From: Denitrificimonas caeni DSM 24390
Lineage (GTDB): Bacteria; Pseudomonadota; Gammaproteobacteria; Pseudomonadales; Pseudomonadaceae
Reading direction: 5' to 3'
NCBI RefSeq assembly: GCF_000421765.1
Contig: NZ_ATXQ01000004.1
Location: forward strand, 124,001-188,000
Length of the DNA stretch: 64,000 nucleotides
The position numbers and the translations under genes were made by a program. The notes beneath the pieces are model-generated. The model saw nothing but the letters and a program-made list of their open reading frames with translations, made no database searches and was not told the DNA's origin. The number at the start of each line of letters is the position of its first letter. The first letter of the stretch is position 1. Shown one piece after another: positions 56,665-64,000 of the stretch.

Positions 56665-57451
56665 CAATATGCGAGAAGATATTCAGAGTGTTTTTCGTCG
56701 CGATCCTGCCGCGCGTAATGCTTTTGAGGTATTAACCTGCTACCCAGGTTTGCATGCCGTGTGGCTGCATCGTTTGGCTCATGCTTTATGGGTGCGTAAC
56801 TGGAAATGGCTGGCGCGAATGGTTTCAAATCTGGGGCGTTGGTTAACCGGTATTGAAATTCATCCTGGCGCTAAAATCGGTCGTCGCTTCTTTATTGATC
56901 ATGGTATGGGCATTGTTATCGGTGAAACTGCTGAGGTTGGCGACGATGTCACTCTCTATCAAGGCGTGACTCTGGGCGGTACCAGCTGGAATAAAGGTAA
57001 GCGCCATCCAACTCTAGAGGATGGGGTGGTGGTTGGTGCTGGCGCGAAAGTATTAGGTCCGTTTACCGTTGGTGCCGGCGCGAAAATTGGCTCCAATGCT
57101 GTGGTGACCAAAGCCGTGCCAGCTGGTGCTACCGCGGTGGGTATTCCAGGGCGCATCATTGTTAAAACCAGTGAAGAGCAAGAAGCTAAGCGTCAAGCGC
57201 TGGCTGAGCGCTTCGGTTTTGATGCCTACGGCATGAGTGAGGATATGCCGGACCCTGTTGCGCGTTCAATTGGCCAGATTCTTGATCACTTAGAAGCGGT
57301 TGAGGAGCGGCTGGAAGGTATGTGCGAAGCGCTGCATAAAATGGGCAGCGATTTTCAGGGTAAAGAGTTACCGACCTTGCCGGACTCTGCTTTCCCGTGT
57401 TCTGAGCTGCTGTCGCGCAGCTCCGCAGAAGATGATGGTGTAAAGGATTAG
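56657..57451 (+). CDS. cysE: Serine O-acetyltransferase CysE
   Basis: CysE acetylates serine, the entry step of cysteine synthesis, which supplies sulfur for the Fe-S operon that follows. The 264-residue protein has the left-handed beta-helix of hexapeptide repeats ([58 protein letters not shown]). GAGGTG precedes ATG 56657; the longer frame within trmJ is rejected. Confidence 0.95.
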   Translation: MFSNMREDIQSVFRRDPAARNAFEVLTCYPGLHAVWLHRLAHALWVRNWKWLARMVSNLGRWLTGIEIHPGAKIGRRFFIDHGMGIVIGETAEVGDDVTLYQGVTLGGTSWNKGKRHPTLEDGVVVGAGAKVLGPFTVGAGAKIGSNAVVTKAVPAGATAVGIPGRIIVKTSEEQEAKRQALAERFGFDAYGMSEDMPDPVARSIGQILDHLEAVEERLEGMCEALHKMGSDFQGKELPTLPDSAFPCSELLSRSSAEDDGVKD

Positions 57452-57521
57452 ATGATCGGCTTAGAGAGATTGGCGCTGCAAATGTGGGCAGTGCCAACTT
57501 AGCCTGCTAGAATAGCGTGAG

Positions 57522-57583
57522 TTTAATCCCGAGTAATTTAATCAGGTTTAATACTTGATCTATTTACTCGGGTATTGCATAAT
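57522..57583 (+). promoter_or_regulatory. iscR promoter with two type 1 IscR boxes
   Basis: A 25-bp box at 57551-57575 (ATACTTGA, middle, then ACTCGGGTAT) fits the type 1 site bound by [2Fe-2S]-IscR. A second, inverted copy covers 57522-57550 (CCCGAGTAA followed by TGATT-like bases on the opposite strand). TTGATC (57555-57560), a 17-bp spacer and CATAAT (57578-57583) form a promoter overlapped by the first box, as expected for autorepression. Confidence 0.75.
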
Positions 57584-57617
57584 AAGTCCTGAAATCCACT
57601 CTTTGCGGTATTCATTT

Positions 57618-58088
57618 ATGCGACTTACAACCAAAGGCCGCTATGCCGTGACAGCAATGCTTGATTTGGCATTGAATGCACAAGATGGTCCCGTGCCTCT
57701 AGCTGATATCTCTGAAAGACAAGGTATTTCTTTGTCTTACCTCGAGCAACTCTTTGCTAAATTACGACGCGGCAAGCTGGTCAATAGTGTGCGCGGGCCT
57801 GGTGGTGGCTATCAGTTAGCATATGAGCCTGAGTCTATCCAAATAGTGCAAGTAATAGATGCGGTGAATGAGTCTGTAGATGCTACGCGCTGCCAAGGTG
57901 TCGGCGATTGTCAGGGTGGTGATGAGTGTTTAACCCACCGGCTGTGGTGTGATTTAAGTAAACAAATTCATGATTTTTTAAGTGGTATTAGCTTGGCTGA
58001 TTTAGTTGCACGCCAAGAAATTCAAAAAGTTGCATTGCGCCAGAGTCAGCGTGTAGCAAACAAAATTCAAGCGTCCTCCGTTGAGTGA
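57618..58088 (+). CDS. iscR: Fe-S cluster-sensing regulator IscR
   Basis: An Rrf2-family repressor that senses Fe-S status. The 156-residue protein has a winged helix ([38 protein letters not shown]) and cluster ligands Cys92, Cys98, Cys104 and His107 in [17 protein letters not shown]. The conserved start is MRLTTKGRY; the upstream frame crosses the operator. It heads the isc operon. Confidence 0.96.
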   Translation: MRLTTKGRYAVTAMLDLALNAQDGPVPLADISERQGISLSYLEQLFAKLRRGKLVNSVRGPGGGYQLAYEPESIQIVQVIDAVNESVDATRCQGVGDCQGGDECLTHRLWCDLSKQIHDFLSGISLADLVARQEIQKVALRQSQRVANKIQASSVE

Positions 58089-58117
58089 GTAAGACGCAGA
58101 CCGTGAGGAGATTTACA

Positions 58118-59332
58118 ATGAAACTGCCGATTTATCTAGACTATTCAGCGACAACACCGGTTGATCCGCGAGTGGCCAAAAAAATGTGCGAGTGCCTCAC
58201 TCTTGAGGGTAACTTTGGTAATGCCGCATCACGTTCTCATGTGTATGGCTGGCGCGCTGAAGAAGCTATCGAGAATGCGCGTCGCCAGGTGGCTGACTTA
58301 ATTAAAGCGGATCCGCGTGAAATTGTCTGGACCTCGGGTGCGACAGAATCAAACAACTTGGCGATTAAAGGTGCGGCGCATTTTTACGTAAGTAAAGGTA
58401 AGCACATTATTACCTCTAAGCTTGAGCATAAAGCGGTACTGGATACCACTCGCCAACTTGAGCGCGAAGGTTATGAGGTAACTTACCTTGAGCCTTGCGA
58501 AGACGGCATAATTACTGCTGATATGGTTGCTGAAGCATTGCGTGACGATACTATTTTAGTGTCAATCATGCATGTCAATAACGAAATCGGCACGATCAAT
58601 GACATTGCCGCAATTGGCGAATTAACACGTTCCAAAGGTGTGCTGTTCCATGTTGATGCGGCGCAGTCAGCAGGTAAGGTTGAAATCGACCTGGAAAACA
58701 CCAAAGTTGATTTGATGTCCTTCTCTGCGCACAAAGCCTATGGTCCAAAAGGTATGGGTGCCCTCTATGTGCGCCGTAAGCCACGCGTACGTTTAGAAGC
58801 GCAAATGCATGGCGGTGGTCATGAGCGCGGTATGCGTTCAGGAACCCTTGCCACTCACCAGATTGTTGGAATGGGCGAAGCATTTGAGTTGGCGCGTTTG
58901 GAAATGGCTGAAGAAAGCCAGCGTATTGCTACGCTGAATAAGCGCTTTTATGACAAAGTTCGCGATATGGATGAGTTGTACTTAAATGGTAGTGCGACTC
59001 AGCGTGTACCGCACAACTTAAACCTCAGTTTCAACTATGTTGAGGGTGAGTCGCTGATTATGGCGCTAAAAGATATGGCAGTTTCTTCAGGTTCAGCCTG
59101 TACTTCTGCCTCGCTTGAGCCGTCTTACGTACTGCGCGCGCTAGGCCGCAGCGATGAGTTAGCACACAGTTCGATTCGTTTCACTTTCGGTCGTTTTACT
59201 ACCGAAGAAGAAGTGGATTATGCCGCAGGACAGATTCGTGAAGCAGTACAGCGTCTCCGCGATTTGTCACCGTTGTGGGATATGCATAACGACGGCGTTG
59301 ATCTCTCTAAAGTTGAGTGGCAAGCACATTAA
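58118..59332 (+). CDS. iscS: Cysteine desulfurase IscS
   Basis: A PLP enzyme that strips sulfur from cysteine for Fe-S clusters and tRNA thiolation. The 404-residue protein has the PLP lysine Lys206 in [12 protein letters not shown] and the sulfur-carrying Cys328 in [22 protein letters not shown] precedes ATG 58118; a longer frame beginning at 58085 overlaps the iscR stop and is not conserved. Confidence 0.97.
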   Translation: MKLPIYLDYSATTPVDPRVAKKMCECLTLEGNFGNAASRSHVYGWRAEEAIENARRQVADLIKADPREIVWTSGATESNNLAIKGAAHFYVSKGKHIITSKLEHKAVLDTTRQLEREGYEVTYLEPCEDGIITADMVAEALRDDTILVSIMHVNNEIGTINDIAAIGELTRSKGVLFHVDAAQSAGKVEIDLENTKVDLMSFSAHKAYGPKGMGALYVRRKPRVRLEAQMHGGGHERGMRSGTLATHQIVGMGEAFELARLEMAEESQRIATLNKRFYDKVRDMDELYLNGSATQRVPHNLNLSFNYVEGESLIMALKDMAVSSGSACTSASLEPSYVLRALGRSDELAHSSIRFTFGRFTTEEEVDYAAGQIREAVQRLRDLSPLWDMHNDGVDLSKVEWQAH

Positions 59333-59361
59333 TGCTTGCCCGTTAAGTAAGGAATACCATC

Positions 59362-59757
59362 ATGGCATACAGTGAAAAGGTCTTAGACCACTACGAGAAC
59401 CCTCGAAACGTTGGCAAGATGGACGCCGATGCTCCTGATGTTGGTACCGGCATGGTCGGTGCACCAGCTTGTGGCGACGTAATGCGCCTACAGATTCAAG
59501 TCAGTGATGACGGCATCATTCAGGATGCGAAGTTCAAAACTTACGGCTGTGGCTCTGCCATTGCATCAAGCTCTTTAGCAACAGAATGGATGAAAGGTAA
59601 AACCATTGATGAAGCTGAGCTGATCAAAAACACCACGATTGCTGAGGAGTTGGCTTTGCCACCAGTGAAAATTCACTGCTCAGTTTTAGCGGAAGATGCG
59701 ATTAAGGCTGCGGTACGTGATTACAAGCAAAAGAAAGGCTTAATCAAAGAGGTTTGA
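59362..59757 (+). CDS. iscU: Fe-S cluster assembly scaffold IscU
   Basis: IscU assembles [2Fe-2S] clusters from IscS sulfur. The 131-residue protein has Cys37, Asp39, Cys63 and Cys106, and the HscA-recognised LPPVK motif at 99-103, all intact. It lies 29 bp after iscS and 1 bp before iscA. Confidence 0.98.
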   Translation: MAYSEKVLDHYENPRNVGKMDADAPDVGTGMVGAPACGDVMRLQIQVSDDGIIQDAKFKTYGCGSAIASSSLATEWMKGKTIDEAELIKNTTIAEELALPPVKIHCSVLAEDAIKAAVRDYKQKKGLIKEV

Positions 59758-59758
59758 T

Positions 59759-60082
59759 ATGGCAATCAGCTTAACAGAAGCCGCAGCAAATCATGTGCGG
59801 CGCTCACTTGAAAACCGTGGTAGCGGCGAAGGCATACGCCTAGGCGTGCGCACCACGGGCTGTTCAGGTATGGCGTATGTGCTTGAGTTTGTTGACGAGT
59901 TGCAGCCTGATGATGAAGTGTTTGAAAGTTTCGGCATGAAGGTCATTATTGATCCTAAAAGCCTTGCTTATATTGATGGCACAGAGCTTGATTTTGTCCG
60001 CGAAGGCATTAACGAAGGCTTTAAGTTCAATAACCCTAACGTGCGTGGCGAGTGCGGCTGCGGCGAAAGTTTTAATGTGTAA
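59759..60082 (+). CDS. iscA: A-type Fe-S carrier IscA
   Basis: IscA receives and passes clusters to target proteins. The 107-residue protein has the three ligands Cys35 (TTGCSGMAY), Cys99 and Cys101 (GECGCGESF). Confidence 0.97.
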   Translation: MAISLTEAAANHVRRSLENRGSGEGIRLGVRTTGCSGMAYVLEFVDELQPDDEVFESFGMKVIIDPKSLAYIDGTELDFVREGINEGFKFNNPNVRGECGCGESFNV

Positions 60083-60083
60083 T

Positions 60084-60611
60084 ATGGGACAGTCCCAGCA
60101 CACTGACTATTTCGCCTTGTTCGCTTTACAGCCAACCTTTGCTGTTGATACAGCGGCGTTGGCTGTGACCTACCGACAGCTGGCAAAAGATGTGCATCCA
60201 GATCGCTTTGCCAATGCAACAGCTGCCGAGCAGCGTCAGGCAGTTGAGCGTGCGGCAGAGCTCAATGATGCTTTTCAAACCTTGAAGTCACCGACTCAGC
60301 GTGCACTGTACTTGCTACGCCAGCAGGCTGAAATGCCAGAAGAGACGACCATTCAAGACGGTGAGTTTTTACTCCAGCAAATGGAGTGGCGTGAGCAGTT
60401 AGAAGACCTTCAAGAGCAGGCTGACTTGCAGGCGTTAGAGCGTTTTGTCGGTGAGTTGAAGCAGGCGCGCAGCAAGATTGATAATGCTTTTGCCTTGTGT
60501 ATTGAAGATCCTGAGCAGCGCTTGCAAGCTGAGCGATTGGCGCGACGTATGCAGTTTTTGGACAAGATGTTTTATGAAGTGCGTCAGCTAGAAGAGCGCT
60601 TAGACGATTAA
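60084..60611 (+). CDS. hscB: Fe-S co-chaperone HscB
   Basis: A J-domain protein that brings IscU to HscA and stimulates its ATPase. The 175-residue protein has the J motif HPD in DVHPDRF (about residue 32) and a C-terminal three-helix IscU-binding domain. ATG 60084 follows the iscA stop by one base; the longer frame inside iscA is spurious. Confidence 0.95.
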   Translation: MGQSQHTDYFALFALQPTFAVDTAALAVTYRQLAKDVHPDRFANATAAEQRQAVERAAELNDAFQTLKSPTQRALYLLRQQAEMPEETTIQDGEFLLQQMEWREQLEDLQEQADLQALERFVGELKQARSKIDNAFALCIEDPEQRLQAERLARRMQFLDKMFYEVRQLEERLDD

Positions 60612-60652
60612 CCCAAAGCCTGCTGGTGCAGGCTTTCAGATTAAAGATCCGT

Positions 60653-62515
60653 ATGGCCTTACTACAGATTGCAGAACCTGGACAAAGCCCGCAACCTCAC
60701 CAGCAGCGTCTGGCGGTTGGGATTGACTTAGGCACGACCAACTCCTTAGTGGCGACCGTGCGCAGTGGTATTGCTGAAGCTTTACCGGATGTTGATGGTC
60801 GCATTGCTCTGTCTTCGGCGGTGCGCTATCACGCCGATCGCATTGAAGTCGGGCATCTGGCGCGCGAAGCTGCGGCCAGTGATCCTTATAATTGTATTTT
60901 ATCGGTGAAGCGCCTAATGGGGCGAGGCTTGGCCGATGTGCAGCAGCTCGGTGAGCAGCTACCGTACCGTTTTCAGGCGGGAAAATCGCATATGCCGTTT
61001 ATTGAAACGGTGCAGGGGCCGAAAAGCCCAGTTGAAGTGTCTGCGCATATTCTGCAAGCACTGCGTGAACGTGGTGAGGCCGCATTGGGTGGTGAGTTAA
61101 CTGGTGTGGTGATTACCGTGCCAGCGTATTTTGATGATGCGCAGCGCCAAGCCACTAAAGATGCAGCGCGTTTAGCGGGTCTTAATGTTTTACGTTTACT
61201 GAATGAACCAACGGCTGCAGCGGTCGCTTATGGTTTGGATCAGCAGGCAGAAGGTGTTGTAGTTATTTATGACTTGGGCGGCGGTACCTTTGATGTGTCG
61301 ATTCTGCGCTTGAGTCGTGGCGTGTTTGAAGTGCTCTCGACCGGTGGTGACAGTGCGTTAGGTGGTGATGATTTTGATCATGCCATCGCCCGCTGGATGA
61401 TTGAGCAAGCCGGTGCTTCTAGTGATTTATCACCCAGTGAGCAGCGCTCTGTATTGCAGCAGGCGTGTGCCGCAAAAGAGTTATTGACCAGTCAAGATGC
61501 TGTTGCTATGCATTATCAAGATTGGCAGGGGCAGCTCAGTCGCGATACTTTTGAGCAATTAATTGAGCCTTTGGTGGCGCGCAGTTTACGTGCCTGTCGC
61601 CGTGCTTTGCGTGACTCAGAGGTTGAGTTGTCTGAAATTGAATCAGTCGTAATGGTGGGCGGCTCTACTCGGGTACCTTTAGTGCGCACGCGAGTCGGCG
61701 AGTTGTTTGAGTGCACACCATTAACTGATATTGATCCCGACCAAGTGGTTGCTATCGGTGCGGCTATTCAGGCGGACACCTTGGTGGGTAATAAGCGCGC
61801 AGGTGATGAGTTATTGCTGCTGGATGTCACGCCTTTATCCCTGGGTTTAGAGACCATGGGTGATTTGGTTGAGAAAATCATTCCGCGTAATACCACTATT
61901 CCCGTGACTCGAGCGCAAGAATTTACTACCGCGCGCGATGGGCAAACGGCAATGGTTGTGCATGTTTTGCAGGGTGAGCGTGAGTTGGTCAGTGATTGCC
62001 GCTCGCTGGCACGCTTTGAATTACGCGGTATTCCGCCAATGGTGGCTGGCGCTGCAAAGATTCGCGTGACTTTTCAGGTGGATGCCGACGGCTTGCTCAG
62101 CGTGACTGCGCGCGAGTTAGCGAGCGGCGTGGAAGCCAGTATTCAGGTTAAACCCTCGTATGGCTTAACCGACACTGAAATCAGCGGCATGCTCAAAGCA
62201 TCATTTGAAAATGCTGCCAATGATAAGCAAGCCCGTGCATTGCAAGAGCAGCGCGTAGATGCAGAACGTCTATTAGAAACTGTGCGAGCTGCGTTAAAGG
62301 CAGACGCAGAGGCTTTATTGACTGAACAAGAGCGAGCAGTGATTGAGGAGCGCATGAGCGCTTTAGATGCTGTTCGTCATAGCAATGATGTAAATGCTAT
62401 TGCTCGCCATGTTCAGCAGCTTAATCATGCAACGAATGAGTTCGCTGCACGCCGTCTCGATGCCACAGTGAAGTCTGCGTTGGCTGGACGACAACTTAAT
62501 GAAATGGAGGGTTAG
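60653..62515 (+). CDS. hscA: Fe-S biogenesis Hsp70 chaperone HscA
   Basis: HscA uses ATP to promote cluster transfer from IscU. The 620-residue Hsp70 has [12 protein letters not shown] near residue 23, [27 protein letters not shown] and a substrate domain ([13 protein letters not shown]). ATG 60653 ([10 protein letters not shown]) matches the family. No strong ribosome site is seen, suggesting reinitiation from hscB 41 bp upstream. Confidence 0.96.
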   Translation: MALLQIAEPGQSPQPHQQRLAVGIDLGTTNSLVATVRSGIAEALPDVDGRIALSSAVRYHADRIEVGHLAREAAASDPYNCILSVKRLMGRGLADVQQLGEQLPYRFQAGKSHMPFIETVQGPKSPVEVSAHILQALRERGEAALGGELTGVVITVPAYFDDAQRQATKDAARLAGLNVLRLLNEPTAAAVAYGLDQQAEGVVVIYDLGGGTFDVSILRLSRGVFEVLSTGGDSALGGDDFDHAIARWMIEQAGASSDLSPSEQRSVLQQACAAKELLTSQDAVAMHYQDWQGQLSRDTFEQLIEPLVARSLRACRRALRDSEVELSEIESVVMVGGSTRVPLVRTRVGELFECTPLTDIDPDQVVAIGAAIQADTLVGNKRAGDELLLLDVTPLSLGLETMGDLVEKIIPRNTTIPVTRAQEFTTARDGQTAMVVHVLQGERELVSDCRSLARFELRGIPPMVAGAAKIRVTFQVDADGLLSVTARELASGVEASIQVKPSYGLTDTEISGMLKASFENAANDKQARALQEQRVDAERLLETVRAALKADAEALLTEQERAVIEERMSALDAVRHSNDVNAIARHVQQLNHATNEFAARRLDATVKSALAGRQLNEMEG

Positions 62516-62520
62516 TCCCT

Positions 62521-62859
62521 ATGACGCAAATTATATTTTTGCCCCATGCTGAGCATTGCCCTGAAGGTGCTGTTATTGAAGCAGTTCCTGGTGAAACCAT
62601 CATGGATGCTGCGCTACGCAATGGTATTGAAATTGAACATGCCTGTGAGATGTCTTGCGCCTGCACCACTTGCCATGTGATTGTGCGTGAAGGCTTGCAG
62701 TCGCTGGATGAGTCGGATGATTTAGAAGACGATATGCTTGATAAGGCTTGGGGTCTTGAGCCCGATTCACGTTTATCATGCCAGGCAGTAGTCAAAGACA
62801 CAGACTTGACGGTGGAAATTCCAAAGTACACTATCAACCAAGTGTCTGAGCGTCAGTGA
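62521..62859 (+). CDS. fdx: [2Fe-2S] ferredoxin Fdx of the ISC system
   Basis: Supplies electrons for cluster assembly. The 112-residue protein has ligands Cys42, Cys48 and Cys51 in ACEMSCACTTC and Cys87 in SRLSCQAVV. It lies 5 bp after hscA. Confidence 0.96.
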   Translation: MTQIIFLPHAEHCPEGAVIEAVPGETIMDAALRNGIEIEHACEMSCACTTCHVIVREGLQSLDESDDLEDDMLDKAWGLEPDSRLSCQAVVKDTDLTVEIPKYTINQVSERQ

Positions 62860-62875
62860 TTGAGAGGGATTTAAC

Positions 62876-63076
62876 ATGCAATTAAAATGGGTAGATGTGC
62901 TTGAGATTGCAATTTCACTCAGTGAAAAGCATGAAGATATTGATCCGCGCACCATTAACTTTGTCAATTTACGTCGCTTGGTGACTGAGTTGCCTGAGTT
63001 TGCTGATGATCCTGAGCGCAGTGGCGAGAAAATTCTTGAAGCCATTCAAGCAGCTTGGATCGAAGAGATCGAGTGA
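62876..63076 (+). CDS. iscX: Fe-S assembly protein IscX
   Basis: A 66-residue acidic helical protein that binds IscS and modulates its rate. Recognisable by LKWVDVLEIAISLSEKHEDI, DPRTINFVNLRRL and the end ILEAIQAAWIEEIE. It closes the isc operon. Confidence 0.95.
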   Translation: MQLKWVDVLEIAISLSEKHEDIDPRTINFVNLRRLVTELPEFADDPERSGEKILEAIQAAWIEEIE

Positions 63077-63160
63077 TTCGGCACTGAGTTGATCGCGCTG
63101 CACAGCAGAAAACAGTCAATGCCGGCCAAGTAGGGCTGTGAGTGGCTACGCATTTTCAAC

Positions 63161-63185
63161 AAACCCGCGTATAATTCGCGGGTTT
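63161..63185 (+). promoter_or_regulatory. TATAAT box in the loop of a 9-bp inverted repeat before ndk
   Basis: AAACCCGCG (63161-63169) and CGCGGGTTT (63177-63185) enclose TATAATT. The perfect -10 sits in the loop, 47 bp before ndk. No good -35 is seen, so the element may be an operator-wrapped promoter or a hairpin at the end of the isc operon. Confidence 0.5.
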
Positions 63186-63221
63186 GATCCTTCTAAACAC
63201 TTAATTCATCTGGAGTTTTAC

Positions 63222-63653
63222 ATGACTGTTCAACGTACTTTCTCAATCATCAAGCCTGACGCCGTTGCAAAAAACGTTGTTGGCGAAATTACTTCACGCT
63301 TTGAAAAAGCAGGTTTACGTGTTGTTGCCTCTAAAATGGTACAACTGTCAGAGCGCGAAGCAGGCGGTTTCTACGCTGAGCACAAAGAGCGTCCTTTCTA
63401 CAAAGACCTCGTTAGCTTCATGACTTCAGGTCCTGTGATTGTTCAGGTTTTGGAAGGCGAGAACGCTATCGCAGCAAACCGTGACCTGATGGGCGCAACG
63501 AACCCGAAAGAAGCAGCTGCTGGCACTATCCGTGCTGACTTTGCAGTTTCTATCGACGAAAACGCTGTACACGGTTCTGACTCAGAAGCCGCTGCTGCAC
63601 GTGAAATTTCATACTTCTTCGCAGCAACTGAAGTATGTGACCGTATCCGTTAA
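63222..63653 (+). CDS. ndk: Nucleoside diphosphate kinase Ndk
   Basis: Ndk balances nucleoside triphosphates through a phospho-histidine. The 143-residue protein has the active-site His117 in NAVHGSDS and the N-terminal [15 protein letters not shown] precedes ATG 63222; an upstream in-frame extension covers the promoter hairpin and is rejected. Confidence 0.97.
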   Translation: MTVQRTFSIIKPDAVAKNVVGEITSRFEKAGLRVVASKMVQLSEREAGGFYAEHKERPFYKDLVSFMTSGPVIVQVLEGENAIAANRDLMGATNPKEAAAGTIRADFAVSIDENAVHGSDSEAAAAREISYFFAATEVCDRIR

Positions 63654-63679
63654 TAACGGATAGGCAACAAGGTGAATCC

Positions 63680-64000
63680 ATGACAACTGTAACTGAAAAA
63701 GTTAACCTACTTGGCTTAACGCGTGAGCAATTGATTGAGTTTTTCGCCTCTATTGGCGAGAAGAAGTTTCGCGCTGACCAAGTAATGAAATGGATTCACC
63801 ATTTTGGTGTCGATGATTTCTCCTCGATGACCAATGTCAGTAAAGCGTTACAAGAAAAGCTGAGTGATTGTGCTGAGATCCGTGGTCCAGAGATCGTCAG
63901 CGAAGATATTTCTAGTGATGGCACCCGTAAATGGGTGGTGCGCGTCGCTTCCGGCAGTTGTGTTGAAACTGTCTATATACCGCAAGGCACTCGCGGTACT
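63680..64000 (+). CDS. rlmN: Dual-specificity RNA (adenine-C2)-methyltransferase RlmN (partial)
   Basis: A radical SAM enzyme that methylates A2503 of 23S rRNA and A37 of some tRNAs. The first 107 codons are visible: [37 protein letters not shown] and GTRKWVVRV, which fit the RlmN N-terminal domain; the cluster motif lies beyond the right edge. The start has GGTGA upstream. Gene order ndk-rlmN is as in other pseudomonads. Confidence 0.92.
   Translation, partial: MTTVTEKVNLLGLTREQLIEFFASIGEKKFRADQVMKWIHHFGVDDFSSMTNVSKALQEKLSDCAEIRGPEIVSEDISSDGTRKWVVRVASGSCVETVYIPQGTRGT

Overview
The window is a stretch of chromosome from a gammaproteobacterium of the family Pseudomonadaceae. The gene blocks panCB-folK-pcnB, ruvAB-ybgC-tolQRAB-pal-cpoB-queEC-tRNA-Lys-nadA, ispB/rplU-rpmA-obgE-proB, proA-nadD-rsfS-rlmH-mrdA-rodA-mltB-rlpA-dacC-ybeD-lipBA, fdxA-mutS and tRNA-Leu/queA-tgt-yajC-secDF-suhB-trmJ-cysE-iscRSUA-hscBA-fdx-iscX-ndk-rlmN are all familiar from Pseudomonas, and the proteins read as clear Pseudomonas orthologues. 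Base composition looks well below that of typical Pseudomonas (near 50 percent G+C by eye), which suggests a low-GC, small-genome lineage; the species is not identified here.

Layout. 1-3.2 kb: pantothenate (panC partial, panB), folate (folK) and RNA polyadenylation (pcnB), all on the minus strand. 3.2-4.2 kb: no protein gene, but a good candidate for the Hfq/Crc-sequestering small RNA CrcZ, with a sigma-54 promoter and three CbrB-type half-sites; cbrAB are not beside it. 4.2-10.9 kb: an iron-type alcohol dehydrogenase, a tandem repeat array, a Fur-boxed TonB-dependent receptor, and a divergent LysR regulator/YeiH exporter pair. 11-21.5 kb: ruvAB, the complete Tol-Pal envelope operon, queE and queC, tRNA-Lys and nadA. 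21.5-26.3 kb: a second repeat locus, an M48 lipoprotein protease, rlmG, a ferredoxin-NADP reductase, a third repeat locus and mscL. 26.4-33.5 kb: ispB, ribosomal proteins L21/L27, obgE, proB, a glutamine-dependent nadE and an SDR. 33.7-45 kb: proA, nadD, ribosome factors, the rod-shape/peptidoglycan block and lipoate synthesis. 45-48.4 kb: fdxA, mutS and one small unknown ORF. 48.5-64 kb: tRNA-Leu, queuosine (queA, tgt), Sec translocon accessories, suhB, trmJ, cysE, the complete isc iron-sulfur operon, ndk and the start of rlmN.

How the genes work together. Most of the window is housekeeping. Envelope integrity and cell shape are covered by Tol-Pal, mrdA-rodA-mltB-rlpA-dacC and yajC-secDF; NAD synthesis by nadA, nadD and nadE; queuosine tRNA modification by queE, queC, queA and tgt; Fe-S supply by the isc operon, feeding enzymes encoded here such as NadA, QueE, LipA, RlmN and ferredoxin FdxA.

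The least explained content is a family of about 99-bp structured repeats, arranged in a composite unit of about 400 bp, at three loci (5.48-6.39, 21.59-22.26 and 25.36-25.74 kb). Two element types (A and B) share one architecture: a self-complementary outer arm enclosing two small hairpins whose loops carry GGA(T/C). Arms and hairpin stems differ between copies yet stay complementary, which is the signature of selection on structure. Other points of note are CrcZ detached from cbrB, a SuhB that has lost key IMPase catalytic residues, ruvAB without ruvC, and an apparently empty tRNA-Lys integration hotspot.
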